Shown in pieces: positions 8,366 to 15,627 of a stretch of DNA of 23,943 nucleotides (positions are counted from its first letter, which is position 1; each line of letters begins with the position of its first letter). The position numbers were made by a program, and so were the translations under genes. This DNA is from CBCXVS01 sp965178525 (GTDB taxonomy: Bacteria > Tectomicrobia > Entotheonellia > Entotheonellales > Entotheonellaceae): contig CBCXVS010000007.1 of NCBI GenBank assembly GCA_965178525.1, positions 1-23,943 of the forward strand, given 5' to 3'. The notes below the pieces were generated by a model. That model was not told where the DNA came from. It searched no databases and was given only the letters and a program-made list of their open reading frames with translations.

Positions 8366-9850
8366 ATGATGTCAGAACGTATCGTGATCGTCGGAGCAAG
8401 CATTGCGGGGTTAACCACGGCGCTGGCGCTGAGCCGTAGTGGCCACGATGTCGTCGTACTCGAACGCGACGCCGCATCACCTCCAGGGTCCTCACGAGAC
8501 GTGTCTACGATCTGGAAACGCCGTGGTGTCCCGCAATGGCGTCACTCGCACGGGTTTCTCGCCCGCTTGCGCAATGTCTTGCGTGATCGGTATCCGGATC
8601 TGCTCAAGGCGCTTCTCGAAGCCGGGGTCCAAGAACGCACATTTGGGGAGAGTCTGCCGCCGGTTCTGGCGCCGTCGTATACGGCACGTCCTGACGATGA
8701 TGACCTGACCACGCTGTTGTGCCGCCGGACCACTTTCGAGCGTGTGCTGCATGAGTATGTGCGGACACAATCCGGGGTGTGTATACGGACGGGCGTCCAC
8801 ATCACCGGCGTCCTGAGTACCGATGCGGGCGCGGTGCCACAGCTTACCGGGCTCAGCGCCCGCATCGGCGAGACGCTTGTGGAAATACCCGCGGACGTCC
8901 TGATCGACGCCACGGGCCGTCTCTCGCCGTTTCCGGCTTGGCTGCGTGCGCTTGGGGCGCCTGTCGCAGAAGACATGCATGAGACGGGCATTGTGTATTA
9001 CACCCGCTTCTACCGCCTCCGTGAGAGTTGCGAGGAGCCGCAGCGCACCGAACATTCCAGTATGGGTGACCTGGGCTATTTGAAATTCGGCGTGTTTCCA
9101 GGCGACAACGGGACGTTTTCGCTCACCCTGGCCATTCCGACCATCGAAACGGAGCTGCGCATCCTCCGTCAGCCCGACGTCTTTACTCAGGTCTGCCACA
9201 CGTTGCCAGCATTGGCGCCTTGGCTCGATCCACATGTCGCCGAGCCCACAACGGCTGTCTTGGTGATGGGCGGTTTACGCAATTCGTACCGCCAATTTGT
9301 CACCCATGGCCAGCCGGCGGTCCTCGGCTATTTTGCCGTGGGTGAAGCGGCCGTGCATACCAATCCACTGTATGGCCGCGGCTGCTCCCTGAGTGTTGTC
9401 CATGCCCATCTCCTCGCCGACGTGTTGCATGCCGTCAGCGACCCCGTGGCGCGGGCAGTGCAGTTTCACCAGAAGACATCTGCCGAGCTGCGCCCGTTTT
9501 ACGATGCCGCCGTCCGCCGTGACCAGGAGGGACAGCAGCGCGCCCGTCAGGGCATGGCGCCGCCATCCGCACCAAGCTTGGCGCGGCGCTTCATGCAGTC
9601 GTTGGTGTGGCGCGGTCTGCTACCGGCCATGCGGGGTGACTTTGCAGTCCGTCGGGCCTTCGTGCGGGATTTCCACATGCTGGAGCCGCCTGGTGTGGCC
9701 ATCCGGCGCCCTGGCATTTTGCTCCGCATCGCCCGTTTTTGGTTGCGGGGGGAAAAACGCAACGGTCACTTGGTCGCCCCACGTTCCGGGCCAAGTCGCG
9801 CGGAGATGCGGCAACGGCTGGGTCTGACGATATCATCATTCATCGTATGA
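8366..9850 (+). CDS. FAD-dependent oxidoreductase / monooxygenase-like protein
   Basis: A predicted flavoprotein of about 494 residues. The N-terminus (ERIVIVGASIAGLTTALAL then VVVLERD) is a Rossmann FAD-binding motif, GxSxxG type, ending in the acidic residue that holds the ribose. A second FAD motif, GYFAVGEAAVHTNPLYGRGCS, lies near residue 320-340 and matches the GD-type motif of the group A hydroxylase/squalene-epoxidase/geranylgeranyl-reductase superfamily with Glu in place of Asp. The in-frame ORF reaches back to 8246, but that part overlaps the aminotransferase; the tandem ATGs at 8366/8369 follow it by 28 bp. The Shine-Dalgarno is weak. A joint job with the aminotransferase, such as oxidative tailoring of an amino-acid-derived compound, is inference from position only. 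Confidence 0.82.
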   Translation: MMSERIVIVGASIAGLTTALALSRSGHDVVVLERDAASPPGSSRDVSTIWKRRGVPQWRHSHGFLARLRNVLRDRYPDLLKALLEAGVQERTFGESLPPVLAPSYTARPDDDDLTTLLCRRTTFERVLHEYVRTQSGVCIRTGVHITGVLSTDAGAVPQLTGLSARIGETLVEIPADVLIDATGRLSPFPAWLRALGAPVAEDMHETGIVYYTRFYRLRESCEEPQRTEHSSMGDLGYLKFGVFPGDNGTFSLTLAIPTIETELRILRQPDVFTQVCHTLPALAPWLDPHVAEPTTAVLVMGGLRNSYRQFVTHGQPAVLGYFAVGEAAVHTNPLYGRGCSLSVVHAHLLADVLHAVSDPVARAVQFHQKTSAELRPFYDAAVRRDQEGQQRARQGMAPPSAPSLARRFMQSLVWRGLLPAMRGDFAVRRAFVRDFHMLEPPGVAIRRPGILLRIARFWLRGEKRNGHLVAPRSGPSRAEMRQRLGLTISSFIV

Positions 9851-9869
9851 TAAAGTCGCGGGTCTTCAC

Positions 9870-9959
9870 AAGCGTCTCTTCTCTTAAAAAGGAATGTACG
9901 GCGTAAGGAAGCAGAGGCTATGATCAGTAAAAATAACGCCTCCGATTTTTTAGGAGCCG
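9870..9959 (+). promoter_or_regulatory. Leader element copy 1 (candidate structured 5' UTR of the cyclase gene)
   Basis: This stretch is homologous to 13271-13358. Both begin AAGCGTCTCTTCT and end with CGCCTC-N2-ATTTTT-Y-AGGAGC, and between these ends they align with few gaps at roughly 60% identity, many differences being transitions. Copy 1 can form GGCGT (9900-9904) with ACGCC (9936-9940), enclosing a small AGC/GCT hairpin (9910-9919). Alternatively CTCC (9940-9943) can pair with GGAG (9953-9956). The AGGAG at 9952-9956 is the Shine-Dalgarno of the cyclase gene, 6 nt before its ATG, so the alternative pairing would hide it. I do not recognise it as a known riboswitch class. Confidence 0.5.
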
Positions 9960-9962
9960 CTG

Positions 9963-11561
9963 ATGGACTTTTACGCTGTGCTCGACCAGGTCCTAGACGT
10001 GCTGTGCAGCCGCCAAAGTGTCACTTATAACGCGTTGAAGCTCCAGTTCAATTTAGACGACAACCACTTGGAAATCCTCAAGGAGGAACTCCTCTATGCC
10101 CATCCTCAGGTCGTCGACGACAAAGGTCGAGGGCTGATTTGGACGGGCGACCCGTCACCGGCACGCGTCACCAGGCCGACGTTGCCCGAGCCCCACCAAT
10201 ATCTTCATCAAGACGGCGCCAAAGGAGAAGAGTCCCCGCCCGCCCCGGGCACAGCGCCACACAGTGATAGCGTCGGGAGGCGACTGTACGCCGTACTTCC
10301 TGCGGTGATGGCACTGTTACAACGCGAGGGCCGCGTCACGTATTGGGCTTTCCAGTCGCTCTTTGAACTCGACGACGCCTTGCTCCAGGCCATGAAGCGC
10401 GAACTCCTGTTCAAACGGGTGGCCACGGACGAAGAGGGCCAGGGTCTGGTCTGGACGCGCCAGGAACAACCTCGTGTCGTAGGGATCCATACCCCGCGCG
10501 CCATAGCCCCTGTCGCTCCACTCCCCGTCCCGCAGACGTTACCGCCGTCCACCACAGACATGACGATACCGCCAACGGTGCAAGCCGTAACCTCGGAAAG
10601 TATGCCAATAGCGCGTCTCGATGAGGATTTCCCAGAAGCCCCGGAGAATGTGTCCGTCGCTATCCCAGAGCCTCTCCAGAGCGTCCCTGAGGCCGAACGG
10701 CGGCAACTGACGGTGATGTTTTGTGATGTGGTGGGCTCCACCCATCTCTCGGGACAGCTTGACCCCGAGGATCTGCGCGAGGTTGTACACGCCTACCAGG
10801 AAACGGCCGCCGGGGTCATCGAGCGCTACGAAGGCCATATTGCCCAGTATCTCGGCGATGGCCTGCTCATCTACTTCGGCTATCCGACGGCTCATGAAGA
10901 CGCGGCGCAACGTGCGGTGCACACCGGCTTGGGAATTATCGAGGCGATGGGGACGCTAAATACACGCCTGGAAGCAACTTACGACGTGCAGCTGCCGGTC
11001 CGGCTGGGTATCCACACAGGCCCTGTGGTCGTGGGAGAAATGGGGGGTGGAAGTCGGTATGAACAACTGGCGCTGGGTGAAACCCCTAACATTGCGGCGC
11101 GCCTCGAAGCGCTCGCGGAACCCAACACGATGGTGATTAGCGCCGTTACCGCCAGCCTGGTACGCCATACGTTCACTTTGGAAGACCTGGGCCTCAAAGA
11201 ACTCAAAGGTGTTGCAACACCGATCGCCGTGTCGCGTGTCTCCGGGCTGTGTGATACGCATCTTCTGGAGGATTCTGAGCCTGCCAGAGCCGTTCTGCTC
11301 GTAGGCCGGGATGAGGAAGTCGTCTACCGTCACCATTCCCGCCACGCTGCAAGACTCGCTCATGGCGCGGCTCGACCGCCTCCCCACGGTGCGCGTTGTC
11401 GCCCAACTCGGCGCGGTCCTGGGGCGAGAATTCGACTACGAGATGCTTCAGGCTCTGGCGCAGGTGGAGGAGATGACGTTGCAGGCCGGCCTGGCCCGGT
11501 TGGTCGAGGCGGAACTGCTGTACCAGCGGGGCCGGCCACCCCGGACGCGGTATGTTTTTAA
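9963..11561 (+). CDS. Class III adenylate/guanylate cyclase domain protein (3' part frameshifted, ATPase core missing)
   Basis: The N-terminal half of a large cyclase-ATPase-TPR regulator. Residues 2-62 and 108-164 are two copies of a small helical/winged-helix-like module ending in GLIWT/GLVWT. The class III cyclase domain runs from about 245 to 420: MFCDVVGST carries the first metal-binding Asp (D255), YLGDGLLIYFG the second (D299), and GETPNIAARLEAL is the conserved Asn/Arg helix, so the catalytic core looks intact. After VLLVGRDEEV, where relatives continue into a P-loop ATPase, the reading frame leaves homologous sequence near 11316-11330; the last roughly 80 residues are a low-complexity Arg/Gly/Pro read-through. 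The TPR half continues in another frame from about 11320. The product, if made, is probably a cyclase without its usual regulatory domain. Confidence 0.8.
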   Translation: MDFYAVLDQVLDVLCSRQSVTYNALKLQFNLDDNHLEILKEELLYAHPQVVDDKGRGLIWTGDPSPARVTRPTLPEPHQYLHQDGAKGEESPPAPGTAPHSDSVGRRLYAVLPAVMALLQREGRVTYWAFQSLFELDDALLQAMKRELLFKRVATDEEGQGLVWTRQEQPRVVGIHTPRAIAPVAPLPVPQTLPPSTTDMTIPPTVQAVTSESMPIARLDEDFPEAPENVSVAIPEPLQSVPEAERRQLTVMFCDVVGSTHLSGQLDPEDLREVVHAYQETAAGVIERYEGHIAQYLGDGLLIYFGYPTAHEDAAQRAVHTGLGIIEAMGTLNTRLEATYDVQLPVRLGIHTGPVVVGEMGGGSRYEQLALGETPNIAARLEALAEPNTMVISAVTASLVRHTFTLEDLGLKELKGVATPIAVSRVSGLCDTHLLEDSEPARAVLLVGRDEEVVYRHHSRHAARLAHGAARPPPHGARCRPTRRGPGARIRLRDASGSGAGGGDDVAGRPGPVGRGGTAVPAGPATPDAVCF

Positions 11562-13017
11562 GCATGCTTTGGTCCAGGATGCGGCCTATGCGTCCTTACT
11601 CCGGAGCACGCGGCGACAGTATCACCAACAAGTCGCCCAGCTACTGGAAACGCGCTTTCCGGAGACGGTCGCCACCGAGCCCGAATTGGTGGCGCATCAC
11701 TATACCGAGGCCGGCCGGATAGAAGAGGCGATTCCCTATTGGCAGCGGGCCGGTGAGCGCGCCAATGATCGATCGGCCAATGCGGAAGCACGCAGTCATC
11801 TCGCCAAGGGGTTGGATCTTCTCCGGACACTCCAGGAGAGCCCAGCGCGCCTGCAATCGGAGCTAGTGCTGCAAACCATCCTCGGGCGTGTGTTGACCGC
11901 GGCCAAAGGCTACGGGGATCCGGAGGTCGCCCAGGCGTATACGCGGGCACGGCAGTTGTGCCAGCAGATGGGCGACACACCACAGCTTTTCCCCGTGCTC
12001 CTGGGCCTCTCGATCTACTTCGTGGTGCGGGCAGAATTGCATACCGCTCGTGAACTCGGTGAACAGCTTCTCAGCCTGGCGCAAGACGCCCGGGATCCCG
12101 TGCTTCTCGTCGAGGCGCACTATTCGCTAGGCGTCACCTTTTCCTGGCTGGGTGAGTTTGTGCCAGCGCGTGAGCACCTTGAACAAGGAAGCGCCTATTA
12201 TGACCCCAAACAGCATGCTGACCATCTAGCGCTATACGGCCAAGATGGAGGCCCTGTGTGTCTGTGCCGTTTGGCATTTGTCCTGTGGAGTCTCGGCTAT
12301 CCGGAGCAGGCGCTGGCGCGGTGCCATGAGGCCACCGCGATGGCCCGGGAGTTGTCGCATCCCTTTAGTCTCGCCTATGTCCTGACCTGGACCGCGATGC
12401 TATACAACCACTGCTGCAACGTGCTGGACACCCAGGAGTGGGTCCATACGGCCACGGCATTTTCGACCGAGCAGAGCTTTCCGTTCTGGTCTACTCAAGG
12501 GGTCGTTTTGCAAGGGTGGATTATGACGGAGCGCGGCCAACTCGAAGGGGGACTTGTTCAAATACGCCAGGGATTGGACGCCATGCAGGCTGTCGGGACA
12601 GAGGTCCTAAAGGCATACTATCTCGGCTTGCTTGCTCGTGCTTGTGGCAAAATCGGCAGACCTGGAGAAGGTCTGGCCGTATTAGACGAGGCGCTGACGA
12701 AGGTGAACACGAGCGGTGAGCGCTGGCCGGAAGCGGAACTGCATCGGCTGCAAGGTGAACTGCGCTTGCAGACCGATACACCGGAGCATGAGCAAAAGGC
12801 GGAAGCCTGTTTTCTCCAGGCACTGCACGTGGCCAGACGGCAGCATGCGAAGTCGCCCGAGCTGCGAGCGGCTATGAGTCTGAGCCGCCTCTGGCAGCAA
12901 CAGGACAAACCGACCGAAGCCTGTGAATTACTGACGGAGATCTATGATTGGTTCACAGAGGGTTTCGATACGCCTGACCTGCAGGCAGCCAAGGTGTTGT
13001 TGACCGAGCTGGCTTGA
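11311..13017 (+). CDS. C-terminal half of the cyclase-ATPase-TPR regulator (TPR region, separate frame)
   Basis: Homologous sequence starts at TIPATLQDSLMARLDRL, the lid/winged-helix part that follows the ATPase core in this regulator family, then REFDYEMLQAL, the FKHALVQDAAYASLL helix and about ten TPR-like helical repeats to the end (for example ELVAHHYTEAGRIEEAIPYWQRAGERA and EAHYSLGVTFSWLGEFVPAREHLEQG). It is in frame 1 while the cyclase is in frame 3, and the P-loop, Walker B and sensor motifs expected between them are absent. The nominal ATG at 11311 lies inside the cyclase gene and has no good Shine-Dalgarno. It is most simply the distal half of a gene broken by an out-of-frame internal deletion; independent translation cannot be excluded. 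Confidence 0.7.
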   Translation: MRKSSTVTIPATLQDSLMARLDRLPTVRVVAQLGAVLGREFDYEMLQALAQVEEMTLQAGLARLVEAELLYQRGRPPRTRYVFKHALVQDAAYASLLRSTRRQYHQQVAQLLETRFPETVATEPELVAHHYTEAGRIEEAIPYWQRAGERANDRSANAEARSHLAKGLDLLRTLQESPARLQSELVLQTILGRVLTAAKGYGDPEVAQAYTRARQLCQQMGDTPQLFPVLLGLSIYFVVRAELHTARELGEQLLSLAQDARDPVLLVEAHYSLGVTFSWLGEFVPAREHLEQGSAYYDPKQHADHLALYGQDGGPVCLCRLAFVLWSLGYPEQALARCHEATAMARELSHPFSLAYVLTWTAMLYNHCCNVLDTQEWVHTATAFSTEQSFPFWSTQGVVLQGWIMTERGQLEGGLVQIRQGLDAMQAVGTEVLKAYYLGLLARACGKIGRPGEGLAVLDEALTKVNTSGERWPEAELHRLQGELRLQTDTPEHEQKAEACFLQALHVARRQHAKSPELRAAMSLSRLWQQQDKPTEACELLTEIYDWFTEGFDTPDLQAAKVLLTELA

Positions 13018-13270
13018 TGACGGGATGCGAGTGGGAACAACGTGTGCCAGACAAAACGACGTCTATATGGACATTTCATGGCGTCCTTATACAATCGTCA
13101 AATAATCCCCACGTAATTGTCAAATAATCCCCACGTTTCCCTGTGCCAGAGATGATAATCTCCCAATGTTGTAAGAAGCGTGTTGGCAGCTCCACCTAGC
13201 TCTGAGGCTGCATATCCGCCCACGCGCCCCAAAAGCCGATAACTCGAAAAATTCACAGATGAGCCTGAGT
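13018..13270. other. Non-coding stretch with a tandem 18-mer (possible IS end remnant)
   Basis: No gene is seen here. The 18-mer GTCAAATAATCCCCACGT occurs twice without mismatch at 13097-13114 and 13119-13136, a 22-bp period. Spaced direct repeats with a TGTCAA...CCCCAC core resemble the multiple transposase-binding sites at ends of IS21-family elements, but no transposase remains nearby, so this reading is tentative. The rest shows no clear structure. Confidence 0.4.
13097..13136. repeat. Two exact 18-bp direct repeats, 22-bp period
   Basis: GTCAAATAATCCCCACGT is present at 13097-13114 and again at 13119-13136, separated by AATT. The unit is directly visible. Two full helical turns between copies would put both on the same DNA face, as expected for protein-binding sites such as transposase-binding repeats. 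Confidence 0.8.
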
Positions 13271-13358
13271 AAGCGTCTCTTCTTATAGAGGGTGTAGGCC
13301 GCTTCGAGTAGCCGCAGCTGTGGCCGTCAAAAGAAGCGCCTCACATTTTTCAGGAGCT
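13271..13358 (+). promoter_or_regulatory. Leader element copy 2 (upstream of DUF1326)
   Basis: The second copy of the element at 9870-9959. It keeps the AAGCGTCTCTTCT start, the AGC-N4-GCT mini-hairpin (13310-13319) with a different loop, an AAAA tract, and the CGCCTC-N2-ATTTTT-C-AGGAGC end. Here AGGC (13296-13299) can pair with GCCT (13338-13341), and GGCCGC with GTGGCC is also possible. Its AGGAG (13352-13356) is not used by the next gene, whose ATG at 13400 has its own GAGGAGG. It may be a cis-regulatory RNA or the remnant leader of a lost cyclase paralogue. Confidence 0.45.
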
Positions 13359-13399
13359 GTCTGTCGTCGTCTTTACCTGTCTTGTGAGGAGGAACCGTC

Positions 13400-13924
13400 A
13401 TGGCGTATCGTTTGGAAGGCAGTATTTTGGAAGTCTGTGACTGCCGAGTATTATGCCCATGTTGGATTGGTGAGGATCCGGATAATGGCACCTGCGATGC
13501 CGTTGTCGCCTACCATTTTGATCGCGGCGACATCAACGGCGTCGATGTCTCTGGCCCGACCTTGGCCATCGAGGCTCGCATTCCGGGCAATGTTCTCAAA
13601 GGCAACTTTCGGGCCATCCTGTTCGTGGATGAGCGCGCCACCAACGAACAGGAAACCGCCATCGTCAATGTCTTCAGCGGCCAAATGGGGGGCCCTGTGG
13701 CGGACTTTGCGCAGTTGTTTGGTGAAGTGGTGGCAACGGAACGGGCGCCGATTACTTTCGAAGTCAAAGAAGGGAAGGGGACGCTCCGAATTGGTACCCA
13801 TATCGACGCGGAGCTTGAACCGTATCTCGGCGCCACGAGGGAAGCCACGACGTTGCAGGGCACCATTTTCTCCACGATTGCCGGGGCGCCGGCCTATATC
13901 GGGAAGCGCCCAAATTCAAGATGA
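13400..13924 (+). CDS. DUF1326 domain-containing protein (C-terminus frameshifted)
   Basis: A 174-residue DUF1326 protein of unknown function. The family N-terminus is clear: Cys13, Cys15, Cys19, Cys21 and Cys32 in the EVCDCRVLCPCWIG region suggest metal or redox chemistry. GAGGAGG stands before the ATG. The frame stops at 13922-13924 after GKRPNSR, but the -1 frame continues without interruption as PKFKMTNPALGHNVDLQNH and then NAIQGQFLFEG, ending at TGA 13999-14001, which is the expected family C-terminus. Restoring one G in GGAAGCGCCC near 13906 would rejoin them as GKAPKFKM. So there is a single-base deletion or a sequencing error, and the native product would be about 200 residues. It is followed by DUF2182, its usual neighbour, and the two probably act together at the membrane. 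Confidence 0.88.
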   Translation: MAYRLEGSILEVCDCRVLCPCWIGEDPDNGTCDAVVAYHFDRGDINGVDVSGPTLAIEARIPGNVLKGNFRAILFVDERATNEQETAIVNVFSGQMGGPVADFAQLFGEVVATERAPITFEVKEGKGTLRIGTHIDAELEPYLGATREATTLQGTIFSTIAGAPAYIGKRPNSR

Positions 13925-14037
13925 CCAATCCGGCGTTAGGGCACAACGTTGATCTTCAAAACCACAACGCCATCCAGGGGCAATTTCTCTTTGAAGGGTG
14001 ACCCTGGGTACCCAAATTCACCGTGAATCGTGCATCG

Positions 14038-14074
14038 GCCGCTATCTGAGGCGGTCTCGTCCTCAGATGGCGGC
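14038..14074. other. Strong 14-bp stem-loop between DUF1326 and DUF2182
   Basis: GCCGCTATCTGAGG (14038-14051) pairs over its full length with CCTCAGATGGCGGC (14061-14074), with one G-U pair and a 9-nt loop. No T-tract follows (TTAGACC), so it is not a standard intrinsic terminator. It could lower read-through or stabilise the upstream mRNA between the two genes. Confidence 0.6.
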
Positions 14075-14121
14075 TTAGACCAAGACATCGCGTCATCACT
14101 GCTTCATCGGGACCATGCCAT

Positions 14122-14880
14122 ATGCGAATTGACATCGATAGCCGTGCCTTAGTGCTTTTCATGAGCACGTTGATCGGGTTGGCTTGGGTCACGCTCTGGC
14201 TCTGGGGCCAATCACCCTATGGGCGCTTCCTCAACCATGAGACCCTGAGTGGAGCGGATTTCCGCCATATGGGCTTTGTGTCGCTTCTCGTCACCGGCTG
14301 GGTCCTAATGATCATTGCCATGATGCTCCCCACCAGTCTCCCATTGGTCGCGATGTTCTACCGCCTGACACGCCAGCGCCATGATCATACGATCTTGGTT
14401 TTGCTCCTCATTGCGGGGTATCTCAGTGCCTGGGCCCTCTTTGGCGCTATTGCACTGCTCGGCGATGGGCTCCTCCATGACGTGATGGAGCAGACGCCGT
14501 GGTTGACGCAACGGGCGTGGATCATTGGGGTCGGTATCCTCATGGTCGCGGGTCTGTATCAATTTACTCCCTTGAAATACACCTGTCTTGACAAATGCCG
14601 CACGCCGCTCAGCTTTCTCACCGAACACTGGCGCGGCAGCCGTGAACGACGCCATGCTTTTCACCTCGGCATCCGTCACGGGCTCTTCTGTATTGGGTGT
14701 TGTTGGTCATTGATGCTACTGATGTTCGCCGTTGGCGCGGGAAATTTGGGCTGGATGTTCATTTTGGGAGCGCTGATGGCCCTGGAGAAAAATGTGCCTT
14801 GGGGACGCCGGTTTAGCGCGCCATTGGGCGTTGTCCTTCTGTGCTGGGGCAGCCTGGAGGCGATCATCGCGTTGTCATGA
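14122..14880 (+). CDS. DUF2182 integral membrane protein
   Basis: A 252-residue DUF2182 family protein, described in databases as a predicted metal-binding integral membrane protein. About six hydrophobic segments are visible (roughly 10-30, 50-80, 90-113, 132-147, 188-210 and 212-250). Family motifs are IIAMMLPTSLPLV (64-76), the YQFTPLKYTCLDKCRTP loop with Cys155 and Cys159, and HGLFCIGCCWSLM with Cys190, Cys193 and Cys194. These cysteines and the histidines around 178-186 could bind metal; that is inference. The ATG at 14122 has only a weak Shine-Dalgarno (CGGGA). DUF1326 and DUF2182 occur side by side in many genomes, which supports a common function, but I know of no established role. 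Confidence 0.9.
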   Translation: MRIDIDSRALVLFMSTLIGLAWVTLWLWGQSPYGRFLNHETLSGADFRHMGFVSLLVTGWVLMIIAMMLPTSLPLVAMFYRLTRQRHDHTILVLLLIAGYLSAWALFGAIALLGDGLLHDVMEQTPWLTQRAWIIGVGILMVAGLYQFTPLKYTCLDKCRTPLSFLTEHWRGSRERRHAFHLGIRHGLFCIGCCWSLMLLMFAVGAGNLGWMFILGALMALEKNVPWGRRFSAPLGVVLLCWGSLEAIIALS

Positions 14881-14981
14881 TCGGCGTTTCCAAGACGATA
14901 TCGCCTTACTCCTGCCGCAACAACACATCGTCATTCGTCCACCCATCCGGCTCCAAGCGCTTGTTACAGGCACGACGATGC

Positions 14982-14999
14982 TGTACCATTACCTGTACA
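14982..14999. promoter_or_regulatory. YefM-type operator (TGTAC(A) hexamers)
   Basis: TGTACA is found at 14994-14999 and the near-copy TGTACC at 14982-14987, a 12-bp centre-to-centre distance. In E. coli the YefM-YoeB complex autoregulates by binding palindromes with TGTACA cores just upstream of yefM. The position here, 24 bp before the antitoxin ATG, is equivalent. Confidence 0.6.
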
Positions 15000-15022
15000 T
15001 GTGTAATAGAGGGGACAGCATC

Positions 15023-15274
15023 ATGAATGCGATTACGTATACACACGCCCGGAGCCATCTCGCCCAAATGATGGAGCAAGTCTGTGATGATCATGCTCCG
15101 GTCATCATCACCCGCAAAAATCAGCGCTCGGTCGTGATGATCTCGCTTGAGGACTACCAGGCCCTCGAAGAAACGGCGCATCTCTTACGCAGTCCTAAGA
15201 ATGCCCGCCGACTTCTGGAGGCCATCGCAGAACTCGACTCGGGTGGGGGCGCAGAGCGAGAGTTGGTAGAGTGA
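15023..15274 (+). CDS. yefM: YefM/Phd-type antitoxin
   Basis: An 83-residue antitoxin of the Phd/YefM family. It opens with MNAITYTHARSHLAQMMEQV and contains the family motif PVIITRKNQRSVVMISLEDYQALEET in the N-terminal DNA-binding half; the C-terminal acidic tail (about 60-83) would wrap the toxin. I choose the ATG at 15023 because AGAGGGGA precedes it and it matches the family start; the longer frame runs into the upstream gene. The product represses the operon from the TGTACA-type sites upstream and neutralises YoeB. Its stop overlaps the toxin start by 4 nt (GTGA), indicating translational coupling. Confidence 0.95.
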   Translation: MNAITYTHARSHLAQMMEQVCDDHAPVIITRKNQRSVVMISLEDYQALEETAHLLRSPKNARRLLEAIAELDSGGGAERELVE

Positions 15275-15525
15275 AACTCATTTTCTCCGAGCATGCCTGG
15301 GAGGACTACCTGTATTGGCAACGCACAGATCGCCAGATCCTCCGACGTATCAACACCCTCATCAAGGAAACGCAACGTGCTCCCTTCGAGGGCATTGGCA
15401 AACCCGAGCCGTTGAAGCACGGCTTATCTGGGTACGGGTCACGACGCATCAATGACGAGCATCGTATGGTTTATAAGGTTGAAACGGACGCCCTATTTCT
15501 GGCCCAACTTCGCTATCACTACTGA
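15271..15525 (+). CDS. yoeB: YoeB/Txe family mRNA interferase toxin
   Basis: An 84-residue YoeB toxin, the same length as the E. coli protein and alignable without gaps. It cuts mRNA in the ribosomal A site. The catalytic residues known from E. coli YoeB are all present at the same numbers: Glu46 (in KPEPLKH), Arg65 (EHRMVY), His83 and Tyr84 (RYHY at the C-terminus). Translation starts at GTG 15271, inside the antitoxin stop. Both genes look intact, so the module is probably functional. Confidence 0.96.
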   Translation: MKLIFSEHAWEDYLYWQRTDRQILRRINTLIKETQRAPFEGIGKPEPLKHGLSGYGSRRINDEHRMVYKVETDALFLAQLRYHY

Positions 15526-15537
15526 CCTTTTTACACC

Positions 15538-15625
15538 TAAGAAGCTGTTGTAAAACTGTCGCGAGCGCAGGGAGAACAAGGCGCGAGGCGGCGAAAAACC
15601 AGAGTGTACGAGCGGTATATGTGAT
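15538..15625. repeat. Possible dispersed intergenic repeat
   Basis: Between yoeB and the convergent phosphatase gene lies a GC-rich stretch (GAAGCTGTTGTAAAACTGTC ... GCGCGAGGCGGCGAAAAACC ... GTGTACGAGCGG) whose style recalls intergenic repeats dispersed in many environmental genomes. Only one copy is in this window, so the call rests on resemblance alone. Confidence 0.2.
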
Positions 15626-15627
15626 GC

